Below, one piece after another: positions 45,169-53,593 of a DNA stretch of 64,000 nucleotides. The stretch's first letter is position 1. Each line of letters begins with the position of its first letter. Made by a program: the position numbers and the translations under genes. The stretch is from positions 1 through 64,000 of the forward strand of contig JBNJEU010000002.1 in the NCBI GenBank assembly GCA_051746205.1, in the 5' to 3' direction. The stretch comes from Thiohalospira sp051746205 (GTDB lineage Bacteria; Pseudomonadota; Gammaproteobacteria; Thiohalospirales; Thiohalospiraceae). The notes below the pieces were generated by a model. The model saw only the letters and a program-made list of their open reading frames with translations, did no database searches and had not been told where the DNA came from.

Positions 45169-46089
45169 TTACGGCCCCTCGAATCCTTCGCCACCTCCGA
45201 CGTGGCGAAGGATGCCGTCGAGTTCTTCGAGGCTGTTGTAGCTGATCACCAAACGTCCCTTGCCCGAGCGGTTGTACTGGATCTTCACCGGCGCCCCGAG
45301 CTGTTCCGCCAGGGAGCGCTCCAGACGCTGAACGTCGGCATCCCGCTCTCCGCCAGTGGAAGGCGCCGGTTTGTCGGCCCCCTCGCCTTCACTCGGCTCG
45401 TCTGACAACAGCGCCTGGACCAGCCGCTCGGTTTCGCGCACCGACAAACCCGATTCCGCCACCTTGCGTGCAGCCTGAACCTGCGTCCCACCACGCACGG
45501 CCAGCAGAGCACGGGCATGACCCATGTCGAGCTGGCCGTTTTCCACCAGCTCCTTGGCCTCACCGGTGAGTTCCAGCAATCTCAGGTAGTTGGTCACGGC
45601 CACGCGCGAGCGGCCGACTGCTTCTGCCACCTGATGATGGGTCAATTCGAATTCTTCGATCAACCGGTGAAAGGCGAAGGCCTCTTCCAACGGGTTCAGC
45701 TGTTCGCGCTGGATGTTCTCGATCAGGCCGATCGCCATGGCGGCCTGATCGGGAACCGGTCGGACCACCGCCGGGATGGTTTCCAGTTCCGCCATCTGGG
45801 CCGCTCGCCAGCGACGCTCGCCGGCGATGAGTTCGTATTCGCCCTCGGCCTCGTCCACCGGCCGCACCACCACGGGCTGAACCACGCCCTGCATCCGGAT
45901 GGAGTGGGCGAGGGCCTCCAGGGCATCGGGGTCCATCTCCCGGCGCGGCTGATAGCGGCCGCGCCGGATGGTCTCCAGCGGCAGGTTCTCCAGTCGTTCG
46001 CCCCGTTCCACCACCTCTTCGACGGTCGGCTCCGGTGCCGACAACAGGGCGTCCAGGCCGCGTCCGAGACCGCGTTTGCGTCCACTCAT
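45169..46089 (-). CDS. parB: Chromosome partitioning protein ParB
   Basis: ParB is a CTPase clamp that loads at parS and helps segregate origins. The 306-residue protein has the N-terminal ParA-contact stretch RKRGLGRGLDALLS. The CTP-binding domain shows GRYQPRREMDPDALEALAHSI and IAGERRWRAAQMA. A helix-turn-helix (LTHHQVAEAVGRSRVAVTNYLRLLEL region, about 140-165) and a C-terminal dimerisation segment follow. I chose the ATG at 46089 because MSGRKRGLGRGL is the usual start; an in-frame ATG at 46113 is possible. Three parS-like targets are at 56701, 59858 and 62389. Confidence 0.95.
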   Translation of the reverse strand: MSGRKRGLGRGLDALLSAPEPTVEEVVERGERLENLPLETIRRGRYQPRREMDPDALEALAHSIRMQGVVQPVVVRPVDEAEGEYELIAGERRWRAAQMAELETIPAVVRPVPDQAAMAIGLIENIQREQLNPLEEAFAFHRLIEEFELTHHQVAEAVGRSRVAVTNYLRLLELTGEAKELVENGQLDMGHARALLAVRGGTQVQAARKVAESGLSVRETERLVQALLSDEPSEGEGADKPAPSTGGERDADVQRLERSLAEQLGAPVKIQYNRSGKGRLVISYNSLEELDGILRHVGGGEGFEGP

Positions 46090-46121
46090 GGTGCTGTCTT
46101 CACTCTCCGTCATCCATCCAC

Positions 46122-46907
46122 TCAGGCCGGTTGTTTCTCGGCGTTCCCTTCGTTGCGCAGCATCTCGCCGGCCAGTGCCAGGTACGACTGCGCGCCGCGC
46201 GATCCCTTGTCGTAGGTCAGGACCGGAAGACCGTAGCTCGGTGCCTCCGCCAGCCGCACGTTGCGCGGGATCACCGTGCGGTACACCTTGCCGCCGAAGT
46301 GCTCGGTCAACTGCTGGGAGACATCGGAGGCCAGCCGGTTGCGTGGATCGAACATGGTTCGCAGCAGGCCCTCGACCTCCAGTCCGGGGTTCACCCGCTC
46401 CTGGATCCGGCGAATGGTATCGAGCAGGGCGGTCAGCCCCTCCAGGGCGTAGTATTCGCACTGCATCGGGATCATCACGGTACTGGCGGCGGCCAGGGCG
46501 TTCACCGTCAGCATGTTCAACGCCGGTGGGCAGTCGATGATGATGTAGTCGTACTCCGACCCCGCGCCCTCAAGGGCGGTGCGCAGGCGCGTCTCGCGGC
46601 CCTGTACCTCGAGCAGGTCCACCTCGGCGGCAGTCAGATCGGCATTCGACGGCAGCAGATGATAGCCGCCTCCGGTCTCCTTGACGAGGGCCTCCCCGAC
46701 CGGGCTGTCTCCGAGCAGCACATCATACGTCGAGCGTTCCAGCTGACGCTTGTCGACCCCGCTTCCCATGGTCGCATTGCCCTGTGGATCCATGTCGATC
46801 AGGAGCACCCGCCGATGGGTCGCCACCAGTGATGCCGCCAGATTGACGCTGGTGGTGGTCTTGCCGACCCCACCCTTCTGATTGGTCACTGCGATTGTCT
46901 TGGTCAT
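46122..46907 (-). CDS. parA: Chromosome partitioning ATPase ParA (Soj)
   Basis: ParA is a deviant Walker-type ATPase that binds nucleoid DNA and moves ParB-parS complexes. The 261-residue protein opens with TIAVTNQKGGVGKTTTSVNLAA (deviant Walker A with two lysines; sequence shown in part), then LLIDMDPQGNATMGSGV and IIDCPPALNMLTVNALAA. It precedes parB by 32 bases. The rsmG-parA-parB order next to mnmG is the standard origin-side arrangement. Confidence 0.97.
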   Translation of the reverse strand: MTKTIAVTNQKGGVGKTTTSVNLAASLVATHRRVLLIDMDPQGNATMGSGVDKRQLERSTYDVLLGDSPVGEALVKETGGGYHLLPSNADLTAAEVDLLEVQGRETRLRTALEGAGSEYDYIIIDCPPALNMLTVNALAAASTVMIPMQCEYYALEGLTALLDTIRRIQERVNPGLEVEGLLRTMFDPRNRLASDVSQQLTEHFGGKVYRTVIPRNVRLAEAPSYGLPVLTYDKGSRGAQSYLALAGEMLRNEGNAEKQPA

Positions 46908-46940
46908 GTTCCCGCCTCCCCGGGATGCTGGTATACCCGT

Positions 46941-47591
46941 TTAACACAGCCGGGGCCGAGCGACAACGATATGTCGCTCTCCATCCTCGCCCGGAACCAC
47001 CACCCGATCCGCAGACTCCACAAGCACGTCCGGCCCCGGGGGACCTTCCGGCTCCGGCCATGCCCCCTTCCAGGCCACGATGCTTCCCTGTTCGGCGAGC
47101 ATTGGCGCCGCCAGTTTCACCAACCCGTCCAGGTGGGTGACCGCTCGGGCCACCACGACATCACACGGAGCCTCGGGGACGTAATCCTCTCCGCGGGAGT
47201 GGTGCACCGTGACCCGGCTCAGTCCGAGGCTTCCCACCACTTGAGTCAGAAAGCGGGTCCGCTTGACCGCACTGTCGACAAGGGCGACCGGTCGATCGGG
47301 TTCCATGATGGCGATGGGAATCCCCGGAAGCCCGGCACCCGTTCCCAGATCCACCAGTCGGCCGGGGGGTAGCCAGGGCAACCCCGCCAGCGAATCCAAC
47401 AAGTGGCGGTCCACCATGGCCAGCGGGTCGCGCACCGCCGTGAGATTGTGGATCCGGTTCCAGCGGACCATCATCGCCAGGTAGTCCAGCAGGCGTTGCC
47501 GCGCCTCCGCATCCGCCGCGATCCCCAATGCTTCGAGACCGGCATCGAGACGCCGCGCCCGCGCCTCCACCTGCTGGTCAGCTCCGCTCAC
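46941..47591 (-). CDS. rsmG: 16S rRNA (guanine-527 N7) methyltransferase
   Basis: RsmG (GidB) makes m7G527 in 16S rRNA. The protein has the SAM-binding VDLGTGAGLPGIPIAIM, WNRIHNLTAVRDP ahead of it, and SRGEDY and VVVARAVTHLDGLV downstream. I favour the GTG at 47591 (216 residues): it fits the family length of about 207-214 and overlaps the mnmG stop by 14 bases. ATGs at 47624 and 47621 would add ten or eleven non-conserved residues and a longer overlap. The start is therefore uncertain, not the identity. Confidence 0.93.
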   Translation of the reverse strand: MSGADQQVEARARRLDAGLEALGIAADAEARQRLLDYLAMMVRWNRIHNLTAVRDPLAMVDRHLLDSLAGLPWLPPGRLVDLGTGAGLPGIPIAIMEPDRPVALVDSAVKRTRFLTQVVGSLGLSRVTVHHSRGEDYVPEAPCDVVVARAVTHLDGLVKLAAPMLAEQGSIVAWKGAWPEPEGPPGPDVLVESADRVVVPGEDGERHIVVARPRLC

Positions 47592-49494
47592 GGGATCGGC
47601 CCACCCTGTCTTCGGTGGCATCATTGCCACCCCGCCGCAGATGGACCAGCAACAGCGACAATGCCGCCGGCGTAACCCCCTCCAGTCGTCCCGCCTGGCC
47701 CAGGGTCGCGGGCCGATGCGCTGTGAGCCGCTCGGCCACCTCGGTGGAAAGCCCCGCCACTCCGTGGAAATCCAGGCCCTCCGGGATCCGCGTTTCCTCG
47801 TGCCCGCGCTGGCGCTCGATCTCGTGCAACTGGCGCTCGATGTAGCCGGCATAGCGGATCTGGATGGTCACCTGTTCGGCGACCACGTCGTCGGTCACCG
47901 GGGCTCCGGCGCCTTCGAGTTCGTGCAGGGCATGGTAGTCGGTATCGGGGCGACGCAGCAGGTCCTCCAGCGTCTGTTCCCGGGAAAGAGGGGCGCCGAG
48001 CACGCGCGCTGTGGTGGCCTCGTCCACTGCGGCCGGGCGGATCAACGCCCCGGCCAGCCTCTCACGCTCGCGGGTCACGGCCGCCTGCTTGGTCTCGAAG
48101 GCCGCCATGCGCTGCGCATCCACCAGCCCCAGTTCGTGGCCGACGGGTGTCAGGCGCGCGTCGGCGTTGTCCTCGCGCAGCAACAGCCGGTACTCCGCGC
48201 GGCTGGTGAACATCCGATAGGGCTCGTTGGTCCCGCGCGTGATCAGATCGTCCACCAGCACGCCCAGGTAGGCCTGTTCCCGTCCCGGTGTCCACGGGGC
48301 CTCCCCGCGGCCGGCGCGAGCGGCGTTGAGGCCGGCCAGCAGCCCCTGGGCCGCCGCCTCCTCATAGCCGGTGGTGCCGTTGATCTGGCCGGCGAGATAG
48401 AGGCCGTCGAGCTCCCGGCTCTCCAGCGAGGGGCGCAACCCGCGCGGGTCGAGATAATCGTACTCGATGGCGTACCCGGGCCGGGTGATCCGCACCCTCT
48501 CGAATCCGGGAATGCTGTGAACCACCGCCTGCTGCACATCCCACGGCAGACTGGTGGAGATGCCGTTGGGATAGACCTCGGCGCTGCTCAGGCCCTCCGG
48601 TTCGACGAAGATGGAGTGGCTGTCGCGGTCCGCGAATCGAACCACCTTGTCCTCGATCGACGGGCAGTAGCGCGGACCGGTGCTGTCGATGGCCCCGCTG
48701 TACAGCGGCGAGCGGTCCAGCGCGGCCCGGATCAGATCGTGGGTCTCGGGCGTGGTCCGTGCGAGGTGACACGGCACCTGCCGGGGGTGGTCCTCGACAC
48801 ATCCCATGTACGAGAAGACCGGCACCGGGTCGTCACCGGGCTGTTCCACCAATTGCGTATAATCGATGGTTCGGGCGTCCAGGCGCGGCGGGGTTCCGGT
48901 TTTCAGCCGGCCCACCCCGAGTCCCAGTTCCCGCAGCCGTGCCGCCAGGGCCGTGGCCGGCGGATCGCCGGCGCGCCCCCCCGGACTCTGCGCGTCACCG
49001 ATGTGGATGCGACCACCAAGGAAGGTGCCGGTGGTCAGGATCACGGTCGGGGCGTGGAGGAATTCTCCAAGGTGGGTCACCACCCCGGTTACCCGCGCGC
49101 CCTCCACGAGGAGATCCTCGACCCCGGCCTGCAATTGGGCCACCCGTGGCTCGGCCGCAAGGCCCTGGCGGATGGCGCGGCGGTAGAGTTCCCGATCGGC
49201 CTGGGCCCGGGTGGCGCGCACCGCCGGGCCCTTGCTTCGATTGAGAACACGGAACTGGATCCCGGCGGCATCGGCGGCGTGCGCCATCAGTCCGCCCAGG
49301 GCATCGATCTCGCGGACCAGATGGCCCTTGCCGATGCCGCCGATGGCCGGATTGCAGCTCATCTGCCCGATGGTATCGAGATTGTGACTGATCAGGAGAA
49401 CGCGCGCACCCGTGCGCGCGGCCGCCAGTGCCGCCTCGGTGCCCGCGTGGCCACCACCGATCACGATGACGTCCTGTTCGCCGAAACTGTCCAC
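47578..49494 (-). CDS. mnmG: tRNA uridine-5-carboxymethylaminomethyl modification enzyme MnmG
   Basis: MnmG (GidA) is the FAD-binding partner of MnmE in forming cmnm5U34 in tRNA. The 638-residue protein begins with the FAD motif VIGGGHAGTEAALAAAR. It carries the family signatures GPRYCPSIEDKVVRF and GTTGYEEAAAQGLLAGLNAA and a C-terminal helical MnmE-binding domain. The start codon is GTG at 49494. The overlap with rsmG and the 27-base gap from mnmE indicate one transcript mnmE-mnmG-rsmG, with parA and parB close behind. Confidence 0.97.
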   Translation of the reverse strand: MDSFGEQDVIVIGGGHAGTEAALAAARTGARVLLISHNLDTIGQMSCNPAIGGIGKGHLVREIDALGGLMAHAADAAGIQFRVLNRSKGPAVRATRAQADRELYRRAIRQGLAAEPRVAQLQAGVEDLLVEGARVTGVVTHLGEFLHAPTVILTTGTFLGGRIHIGDAQSPGGRAGDPPATALAARLRELGLGVGRLKTGTPPRLDARTIDYTQLVEQPGDDPVPVFSYMGCVEDHPRQVPCHLARTTPETHDLIRAALDRSPLYSGAIDSTGPRYCPSIEDKVVRFADRDSHSIFVEPEGLSSAEVYPNGISTSLPWDVQQAVVHSIPGFERVRITRPGYAIEYDYLDPRGLRPSLESRELDGLYLAGQINGTTGYEEAAAQGLLAGLNAARAGRGEAPWTPGREQAYLGVLVDDLITRGTNEPYRMFTSRAEYRLLLREDNADARLTPVGHELGLVDAQRMAAFETKQAAVTRERERLAGALIRPAAVDEATTARVLGAPLSREQTLEDLLRRPDTDYHALHELEGAGAPVTDDVVAEQVTIQIRYAGYIERQLHEIERQRGHEETRIPEGLDFHGVAGLSTEVAERLTAHRPATLGQAGRLEGVTPAALSLLLVHLRRGGNDATEDRVGRSRERS

Positions 49495-49521
49495 CTGATC
49501 GCTCCTCGACGCGCCGCGCCG

Positions 49522-50865
49522 CTACTTGCCGATACAGAAACTGGAAAAGATGCCGCCGAGCAGGTCTTCGCTTGTGACCCGTCCGGTGATCGTGCCGAGG
49601 GCCTCGTGGGCCCGGCGCAGGTCCTCCGCCACCAGTTCCAGCGCGCCACCGGCCCGCCATTGCTCCCCGGCCCGTTCCAGGGCCCCGGCAACCTGGTTCA
49701 GCGCCTCCACATGCCGTCGGCGAGCCAGGAAGCCGTCTCCGCCGTCGGTGGCTCCCGCCAGTCGGCCCACGCGTTCGGCCAGGACATCGAGCCCGGCGCC
49801 GCTGTCGGCCGAGATGGCCAGGCGATCCGGGTTGCCCTCGATCTCCCCGGCGGGGCGGCTCGTGCGATCGATCTTGTTGTGGAGGGTCAGCCACGCCGTG
49901 ACCGAATCGCCGTGTTGCGAACACAAGGCATCCACGGTGGTCGCCGCACGCGGTTCAGTGTCGTCGATCACGTGCAGGACGAGGTCGGCGCTGGCCAGCG
50001 CACCCTCGGCGCGGGCGATCCCGGCCTGCTCGATGGGGTCATCGGTGGCGTGGATTCCGGCGGTATCCATGAGTTCAAGGGCCACGCCGCCCAGGACCAC
50101 CCGTTCCCGCAGCAGATCCCGCGTGGTCCCCGGGATATCGGTCACGATGGCGCTCTCGCGCCGACTCAGCGCGTTCATCAGGCTCGATTTGCCGGCATTG
50201 GGGGCACCGATGATCACGGTTCGCAGCCCTTCGGCCAGCACCCGACCGCGTCCGGCCTCCCGTCGGACCTCGGCCACACGCGCGGCGAGCCGCCCGAGCT
50301 CTTCCCCGTGAGCCTCCAGCTCCATCTCGATCTCGTCGTCGGGGAAATCCAGCAGGGCCTCCACCCGAACCCGCAATTCGAAGATCGCCGTGGCCAGCCC
50401 CTCGACGGTTTCGCCGAAGACCCCCTCCAGTGAGCGCATCGCCGATCGCGCCGCCGCCACACTCTGGCTACCGATGAGGTCGGCCACCGCCTCCGCCTGG
50501 GTGAGATCCATGCGGCCGTTCAGAAAGGCACGCTGGCTGAATTCGCCGGGTTCCGCCAACCGAGCCTCGAGACCCAGTACCCGTTGCAGAACCCGATCCA
50601 CCACCACCGGACCGCCATGACCCTGGAGTTCCACTACATTCTCGCCGGTGTACGAGTTCGGCCCCGGGAAGAACAGCACCAGACCGTGATCCAGGGCCTC
50701 GCCGTCAGCATCGCGAAAGGTGCGGAAATGCGCCTCGCGCGGAGGCGGCAGGGGACCGGCGACCGCCTCGGCAATTGCCCCGGCCGCGGGACCGGATATA
50801 CGTATGACGCCGATTCCACCCTCTCCGGGGGGGGTTGCCGGAGCCGCAATGGTGTCACTGGTCAC
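49522..50865 (-). CDS. mnmE: tRNA modification GTPase MnmE
   Basis: MnmE (TrmE) works with MnmG on wobble uridine. The 447-residue protein has the N-terminal tetrahydrofolate-binding domain (PPGEGGIGVIRISGP) and a helical domain. The inserted G domain has GAPNAGKSSLMNAL, DIPGTTRD, and DTAGIHATDD. It ends with the invariant CIGK tail. The start is GTG at 50865. It follows yidC by 21 bases. Confidence 0.97.
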   Translation of the reverse strand: MTSDTIAAPATPPGEGGIGVIRISGPAAGAIAEAVAGPLPPPREAHFRTFRDADGEALDHGLVLFFPGPNSYTGENVVELQGHGGPVVVDRVLQRVLGLEARLAEPGEFSQRAFLNGRMDLTQAEAVADLIGSQSVAAARSAMRSLEGVFGETVEGLATAIFELRVRVEALLDFPDDEIEMELEAHGEELGRLAARVAEVRREAGRGRVLAEGLRTVIIGAPNAGKSSLMNALSRRESAIVTDIPGTTRDLLRERVVLGGVALELMDTAGIHATDDPIEQAGIARAEGALASADLVLHVIDDTEPRAATTVDALCSQHGDSVTAWLTLHNKIDRTSRPAGEIEGNPDRLAISADSGAGLDVLAERVGRLAGATDGGDGFLARRRHVEALNQVAGALERAGEQWRAGGALELVAEDLRRAHEALGTITGRVTSEDLLGGIFSSFCIGK

Positions 50866-50886
50866 GGCCGCACCCTCGTCAGCACG

Positions 50887-52635
50887 CTAGGAGGTCGATC
50901 CCTTCTCTTCGTCCTGAGCGACGACCTTGCGGGTGATCCACCACTGCTGGGTGATCGAGAGGATGTTGTTGACCGTCCAGTAGAGCACCAGGCCAGCCGG
51001 GAAGAAGGCGAAGAAGAATGTCATGGCGAACGGCATCACCATCATGATCTTCTGCTGCAGCGGATCCATGGGCTGAGGATTCAGCTTGATCTGAGCCAGC
51101 ATCGACGCGCCCATGACCAACGGCAGAATGAAGTAGGGATCCGGCGACGACAGATCCTGGATCCAGCCGATCCACGGCGTATGACGCAACTCGACACTTT
51201 CCAGCAGGACCCAGTAGAGGGCAATGAAGACCGGGATCTGGACCAGGATCGGCAGGCAGCCACCGAGGGGATTGATCTTCTCCTTCTTGTAGAGATCCAT
51301 CATCGCCTGGTTCATGCGCTGCTTGTCGTCGGAATACTTCTCCTTGATCTGCTTGAGGCGCGGGGCGACCCGGCGCATGTGCGCCATTGAACGATAACTC
51401 GTGGCCGACAACTTGTAGAAGGCAATTTTGATCAGAACCGTCAGGATGATGATGGCCCAGCCCCAGTTGTGGACAATGTTCTCGATGTGGTCCAGTAACC
51501 AGTAGATCGGGCTGGCGATGGGCCACATGATTCCGTAATCCACCGTCCGATCCAGATTCTCGACCGGGTTGCCCTCACTATCCTCGATCTCGCGCAGGCG
51601 TTCCTGTTTCTTCGGTCCCACAAACATCCGGTAGCCGAACTCGCCGCGCTCACCGGCTTCCACGGAAATCGAGGGATGGACGTGGCCCAGGGCGAACCGC
51701 CCGTCACCCAGTGAACGCGTGTAGGCCAGGTTGTTATCCTCCTGATCCGGGATCACACTGGCCAGGAAGTAGTGCTCGAGCATGGCGAACCAGCCGCCGC
51801 GCATGTTGGTACGCAGATCCTGATCCGCCATGTCGTCGAAATCGATCTTGTCGTAGCGACGATTCTCGTCGCGTGCGACGTCGTAGCCCGAAAGAACCGC
51901 GCCAGTGTACGTATACAGCAGGAAGGCATCCCGCCCCTCGCGGTTGCGCTGGATCTGCTGATAGAGCTGGCCCGTCCAGTCACTCTCGGCGGCATTGTCG
52001 ATCTCGACATCGACATCGATCAGATAACTATCCCGCTTGAAGGTGTAGGTCTTTGTGACCTCGGTACCGTCCTCTCCGCGCCAGACCATCGGTACTTCCA
52101 GTCGGTCCTGGCCCTCGCGAAGAGCATACCTCTCGGACTCGAATTCGAACCGGCTGTGGTGATCGGGTATGTTTCGCTCCTGACCGCGCGCGTTGATCAG
52201 ACCGTTCTGGAGGATGAAATGGCGCTCGTCCGAGCGGTCGAGCAGTCTCACCGGCCGGTCGCCATCGAGCTCACGCTTGTGCTGAAGGAGGTCGGCGCGC
52301 ACCAGCGTTCCGCCGATCGAATCGATTTCAACGGACAGGGTATCGGTCTCCACCGTGATCGTGGATCCCGATTCATTGGTATCCATCGCGTCGGGCGTCG
52401 TCGTTTCGGTCCCTTGCTCCGAAGCCAGGTCTCGGGGAACACTCCCGTCGTCGCTCGAATCCCCGTTTCGCGAATCGGCTTCGCGTGCGTCGGGCAGGCC
52501 GCTTTCGGATCCACCGTTCTCCAGTTGCGCCGTGTCGTCACCGACGCGATCGCTGGTATGGATCTGCCACTCCTGCCAGAGGAGGATGAGCACGAGGGCG
52601 AGGGCCGCCCACAAGAGGGTCTTCTGAAGGTCCAT
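50887..52635 (-). CDS. yidC: Membrane protein insertase YidC
   Basis: YidC inserts and folds inner-membrane proteins, including AtpE and AtpB encoded nearby. The 582-residue protein has an N-terminal membrane helix (TLLWAALALVLILLW). A large periplasmic domain (about 60-350) and the conserved five-helix core follow, with NWGWAIIILTVLIKIAFYKLS, YKKEKINPLGGCLPILVQIP and VLYWTVNNILSITQQW. The linker after the first helix is unusually Asp/Glu/Ser-rich (about 30-90), which would fit a salt-adapted organism. The ATG overlaps the yidD stop by one base (TAATG). Confidence 0.98.
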   Translation of the reverse strand: MDLQKTLLWAALALVLILLWQEWQIHTSDRVGDDTAQLENGGSESGLPDAREADSRNGDSSDDGSVPRDLASEQGTETTTPDAMDTNESGSTITVETDTLSVEIDSIGGTLVRADLLQHKRELDGDRPVRLLDRSDERHFILQNGLINARGQERNIPDHHSRFEFESERYALREGQDRLEVPMVWRGEDGTEVTKTYTFKRDSYLIDVDVEIDNAAESDWTGQLYQQIQRNREGRDAFLLYTYTGAVLSGYDVARDENRRYDKIDFDDMADQDLRTNMRGGWFAMLEHYFLASVIPDQEDNNLAYTRSLGDGRFALGHVHPSISVEAGERGEFGYRMFVGPKKQERLREIEDSEGNPVENLDRTVDYGIMWPIASPIYWLLDHIENIVHNWGWAIIILTVLIKIAFYKLSATSYRSMAHMRRVAPRLKQIKEKYSDDKQRMNQAMMDLYKKEKINPLGGCLPILVQIPVFIALYWVLLESVELRHTPWIGWIQDLSSPDPYFILPLVMGASMLAQIKLNPQPMDPLQQKIMMVMPFAMTFFFAFFPAGLVLYWTVNNILSITQQWWITRKVVAQDEEKGSTS

Positions 52636-52874
52636 TACTTTTCCTTCGATTCGGTGTCGGGATTTTCGGGAACGGGATCGACACCACCCGGATGCCAGGG
52701 ATGACAGCGACCGACGCGGCGCATCGCCATCCAGCCACCGCGAAGCATACCAAACCGCCTCACGGACGTCTCCGCGTACTCGGAACAGGTCGGATGGAAC
52801 CGGCAGCGTGGACCCAGAAGGGGACTGATCGCGTAGCGATAGATTCTTATCGGTCCGAGGAGCAGCCAGCGCAT
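52635..52874 (-). CDS. yidD: Membrane protein insertion efficiency factor YidD
   Basis: YidD is a small inner-membrane-associated protein thought to help YidC substrates insert. The 79-residue protein has the conserved core RIYRYAISPLLGPRCRFHPTCSEY, then GRCHPWHPGGVDPVP, the family signature. The ATG at 52874 lies 28 bases inside rnpA, and its stop overlaps the yidC start, so rnpA, yidD and yidC are translationally linked. Longer in-frame starts upstream give only rnpA shadow sequence. Confidence 0.94.
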   Translation of the reverse strand: MRWLLLGPIRIYRYAISPLLGPRCRFHPTCSEYAETSVRRFGMLRGGWMAMRRVGRCHPWHPGGVDPVPENPDTESKEK

Positions 52875-53221
52875 CGATTCACCAGTTTCGTGGCGTTGTT
52901 TTCGAGGGATGCCCGTAGGTCCGTTTTCCCCGCTTGTTCGGCCGCCGGGCGAGCCATGACGACAAAATCCAGTCCCGGCAGGGTCTCCCGGTTGAGACGC
53001 AGCCATTCGCGCGCCTGACGCTTGATGCGGTTGCGCGCCACGGCTCGCCCCACTTGCCGCCGACCAATTGCGAACCCGATTCGGGCATGGTCGCCGCCAT
53101 TGCACCGCGCAAGGACGGTCAACAGGTCATCCCCGGACCGCTGAGCACCGCCCTGTCGGTCGAATACGGGGGAAAAATCCGCCGGCTTCAACAGCCGGCA
53201 ATCGCGGGTAAAACGATACAC
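52847..53221 (-). CDS. rnpA: Ribonuclease P protein component
   Basis: RnpA binds the catalytic RNase P RNA and the 5' leader of precursor tRNAs. The 124-residue protein begins RFTRDCRLLKPADFSPVF. It contains the RNA-binding signature RAVARNRIKRQAREWLR and the end of the conserved fold near DFVVMARPAA. The start is GTG at 53221, 22 bases after rpmH. The Cys-containing C-terminal tail past residue 105 is unconserved and overlaps yidD. Confidence 0.95.
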   Translation of the reverse strand: MYRFTRDCRLLKPADFSPVFDRQGGAQRSGDDLLTVLARCNGGDHARIGFAIGRRQVGRAVARNRIKRQAREWLRLNRETLPGLDFVVMARPAAEQAGKTDLRASLENNATKLVNRCAGCSSDR

Positions 53222-53243
53222 GAGGTGATATGTACCCCGTGTG

Positions 53244-53378
53244 TCAGACCGTGAGCTGCTTGCGACCCTTGGCCCGCCGGGCCTTGAGAACCTTGCGTCC
53301 GGCCCGTGTCTTCATGCGGGCGCGAAAGCCATGGGTACGCTTGCGCTTGAGATTGCTGGGCTGGAAAGTGCGCTTCAT
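53244..53378 (-). CDS. rpmH: 50S ribosomal protein L34
   Basis: This 44-residue, strongly basic protein is L34: it starts MKRTFQPSNLKRKRTHGFRA and ends with a lysine/arginine-rich tail (KARRAKGRKQLTV). The length matches E. coli L34 (46). I chose the ATG at 53378, the family start. It is the first gene of the leftward rpmH-rnpA-yidD-yidC run and is divergent from dnaA. Confidence 0.98.
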   Translation of the reverse strand: MKRTFQPSNLKRKRTHGFRARMKTRAGRKVLKARRAKGRKQLTV

Positions 53379-53443
53379 CGGTGGTTCCTCAAAGACGATC
53401 GGATAGCCGTCGCCGCGTCTGGGCGGCGTTCGGGAAACAGGCA

Positions 53444-53473
53444 AATCTATTCGAAACGTACGGCGACTGTCAA
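53444..53473 (-). promoter_or_regulatory. Promoter for rpmH-rnpA
   Basis: On the minus strand a perfect TTGACA (complement of 53468-53473) is followed 18 bases later by TAGATT (complement of 53444-53449). It points at rpmH, whose ATG is about 65 bases downstream. It sits between rpmH and the dnaA promoter region. Confidence 0.65.
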
Positions 53474-53502
53474 CTTCCAGCCCCGCGGCACGCTTTCCAG
53501 GG

Positions 53503-53511
53503 TGTGGATAA
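53503..53511 (-). promoter_or_regulatory. DnaA box in the dnaA promoter region
   Basis: TGTGGATAA is the exact complement of the consensus DnaA box TTATCCACA. It overlaps the position expected for the -35 element of the dnaA promoter, so DnaA autoregulation is likely. It may also form part of the origin. Confidence 0.8.
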
Positions 53512-53531
53512 CTCCGGAAGTGCGGTATACA
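53503..53531 (+). promoter_or_regulatory. Candidate dnaA promoter
   Basis: TATACA at 53526-53531 is a good -10 element. The -35 position 17 bases upstream (53503-53508, TGTGGA) is weak and lies within a perfect DnaA box. The start codon of dnaA is 62 bases downstream of the -10. The weak -35 is consistent with a promoter tuned by DnaA binding (inference). Confidence 0.5.
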
Positions 53532-53593
53532 CTGACCCCCTTCGCGTCATCATCCATGACCGCACCGCTGTATCGATTGAAGGAGGCCCCGCG

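Noticed and set aside
47641..50433. A 930-codon open frame on the plus strand opposite mnmG and mnmE
   Set aside because: It is a mirror of strongly conserved genes on the other strand, which is common in high-GC DNA, and shows no family motif.
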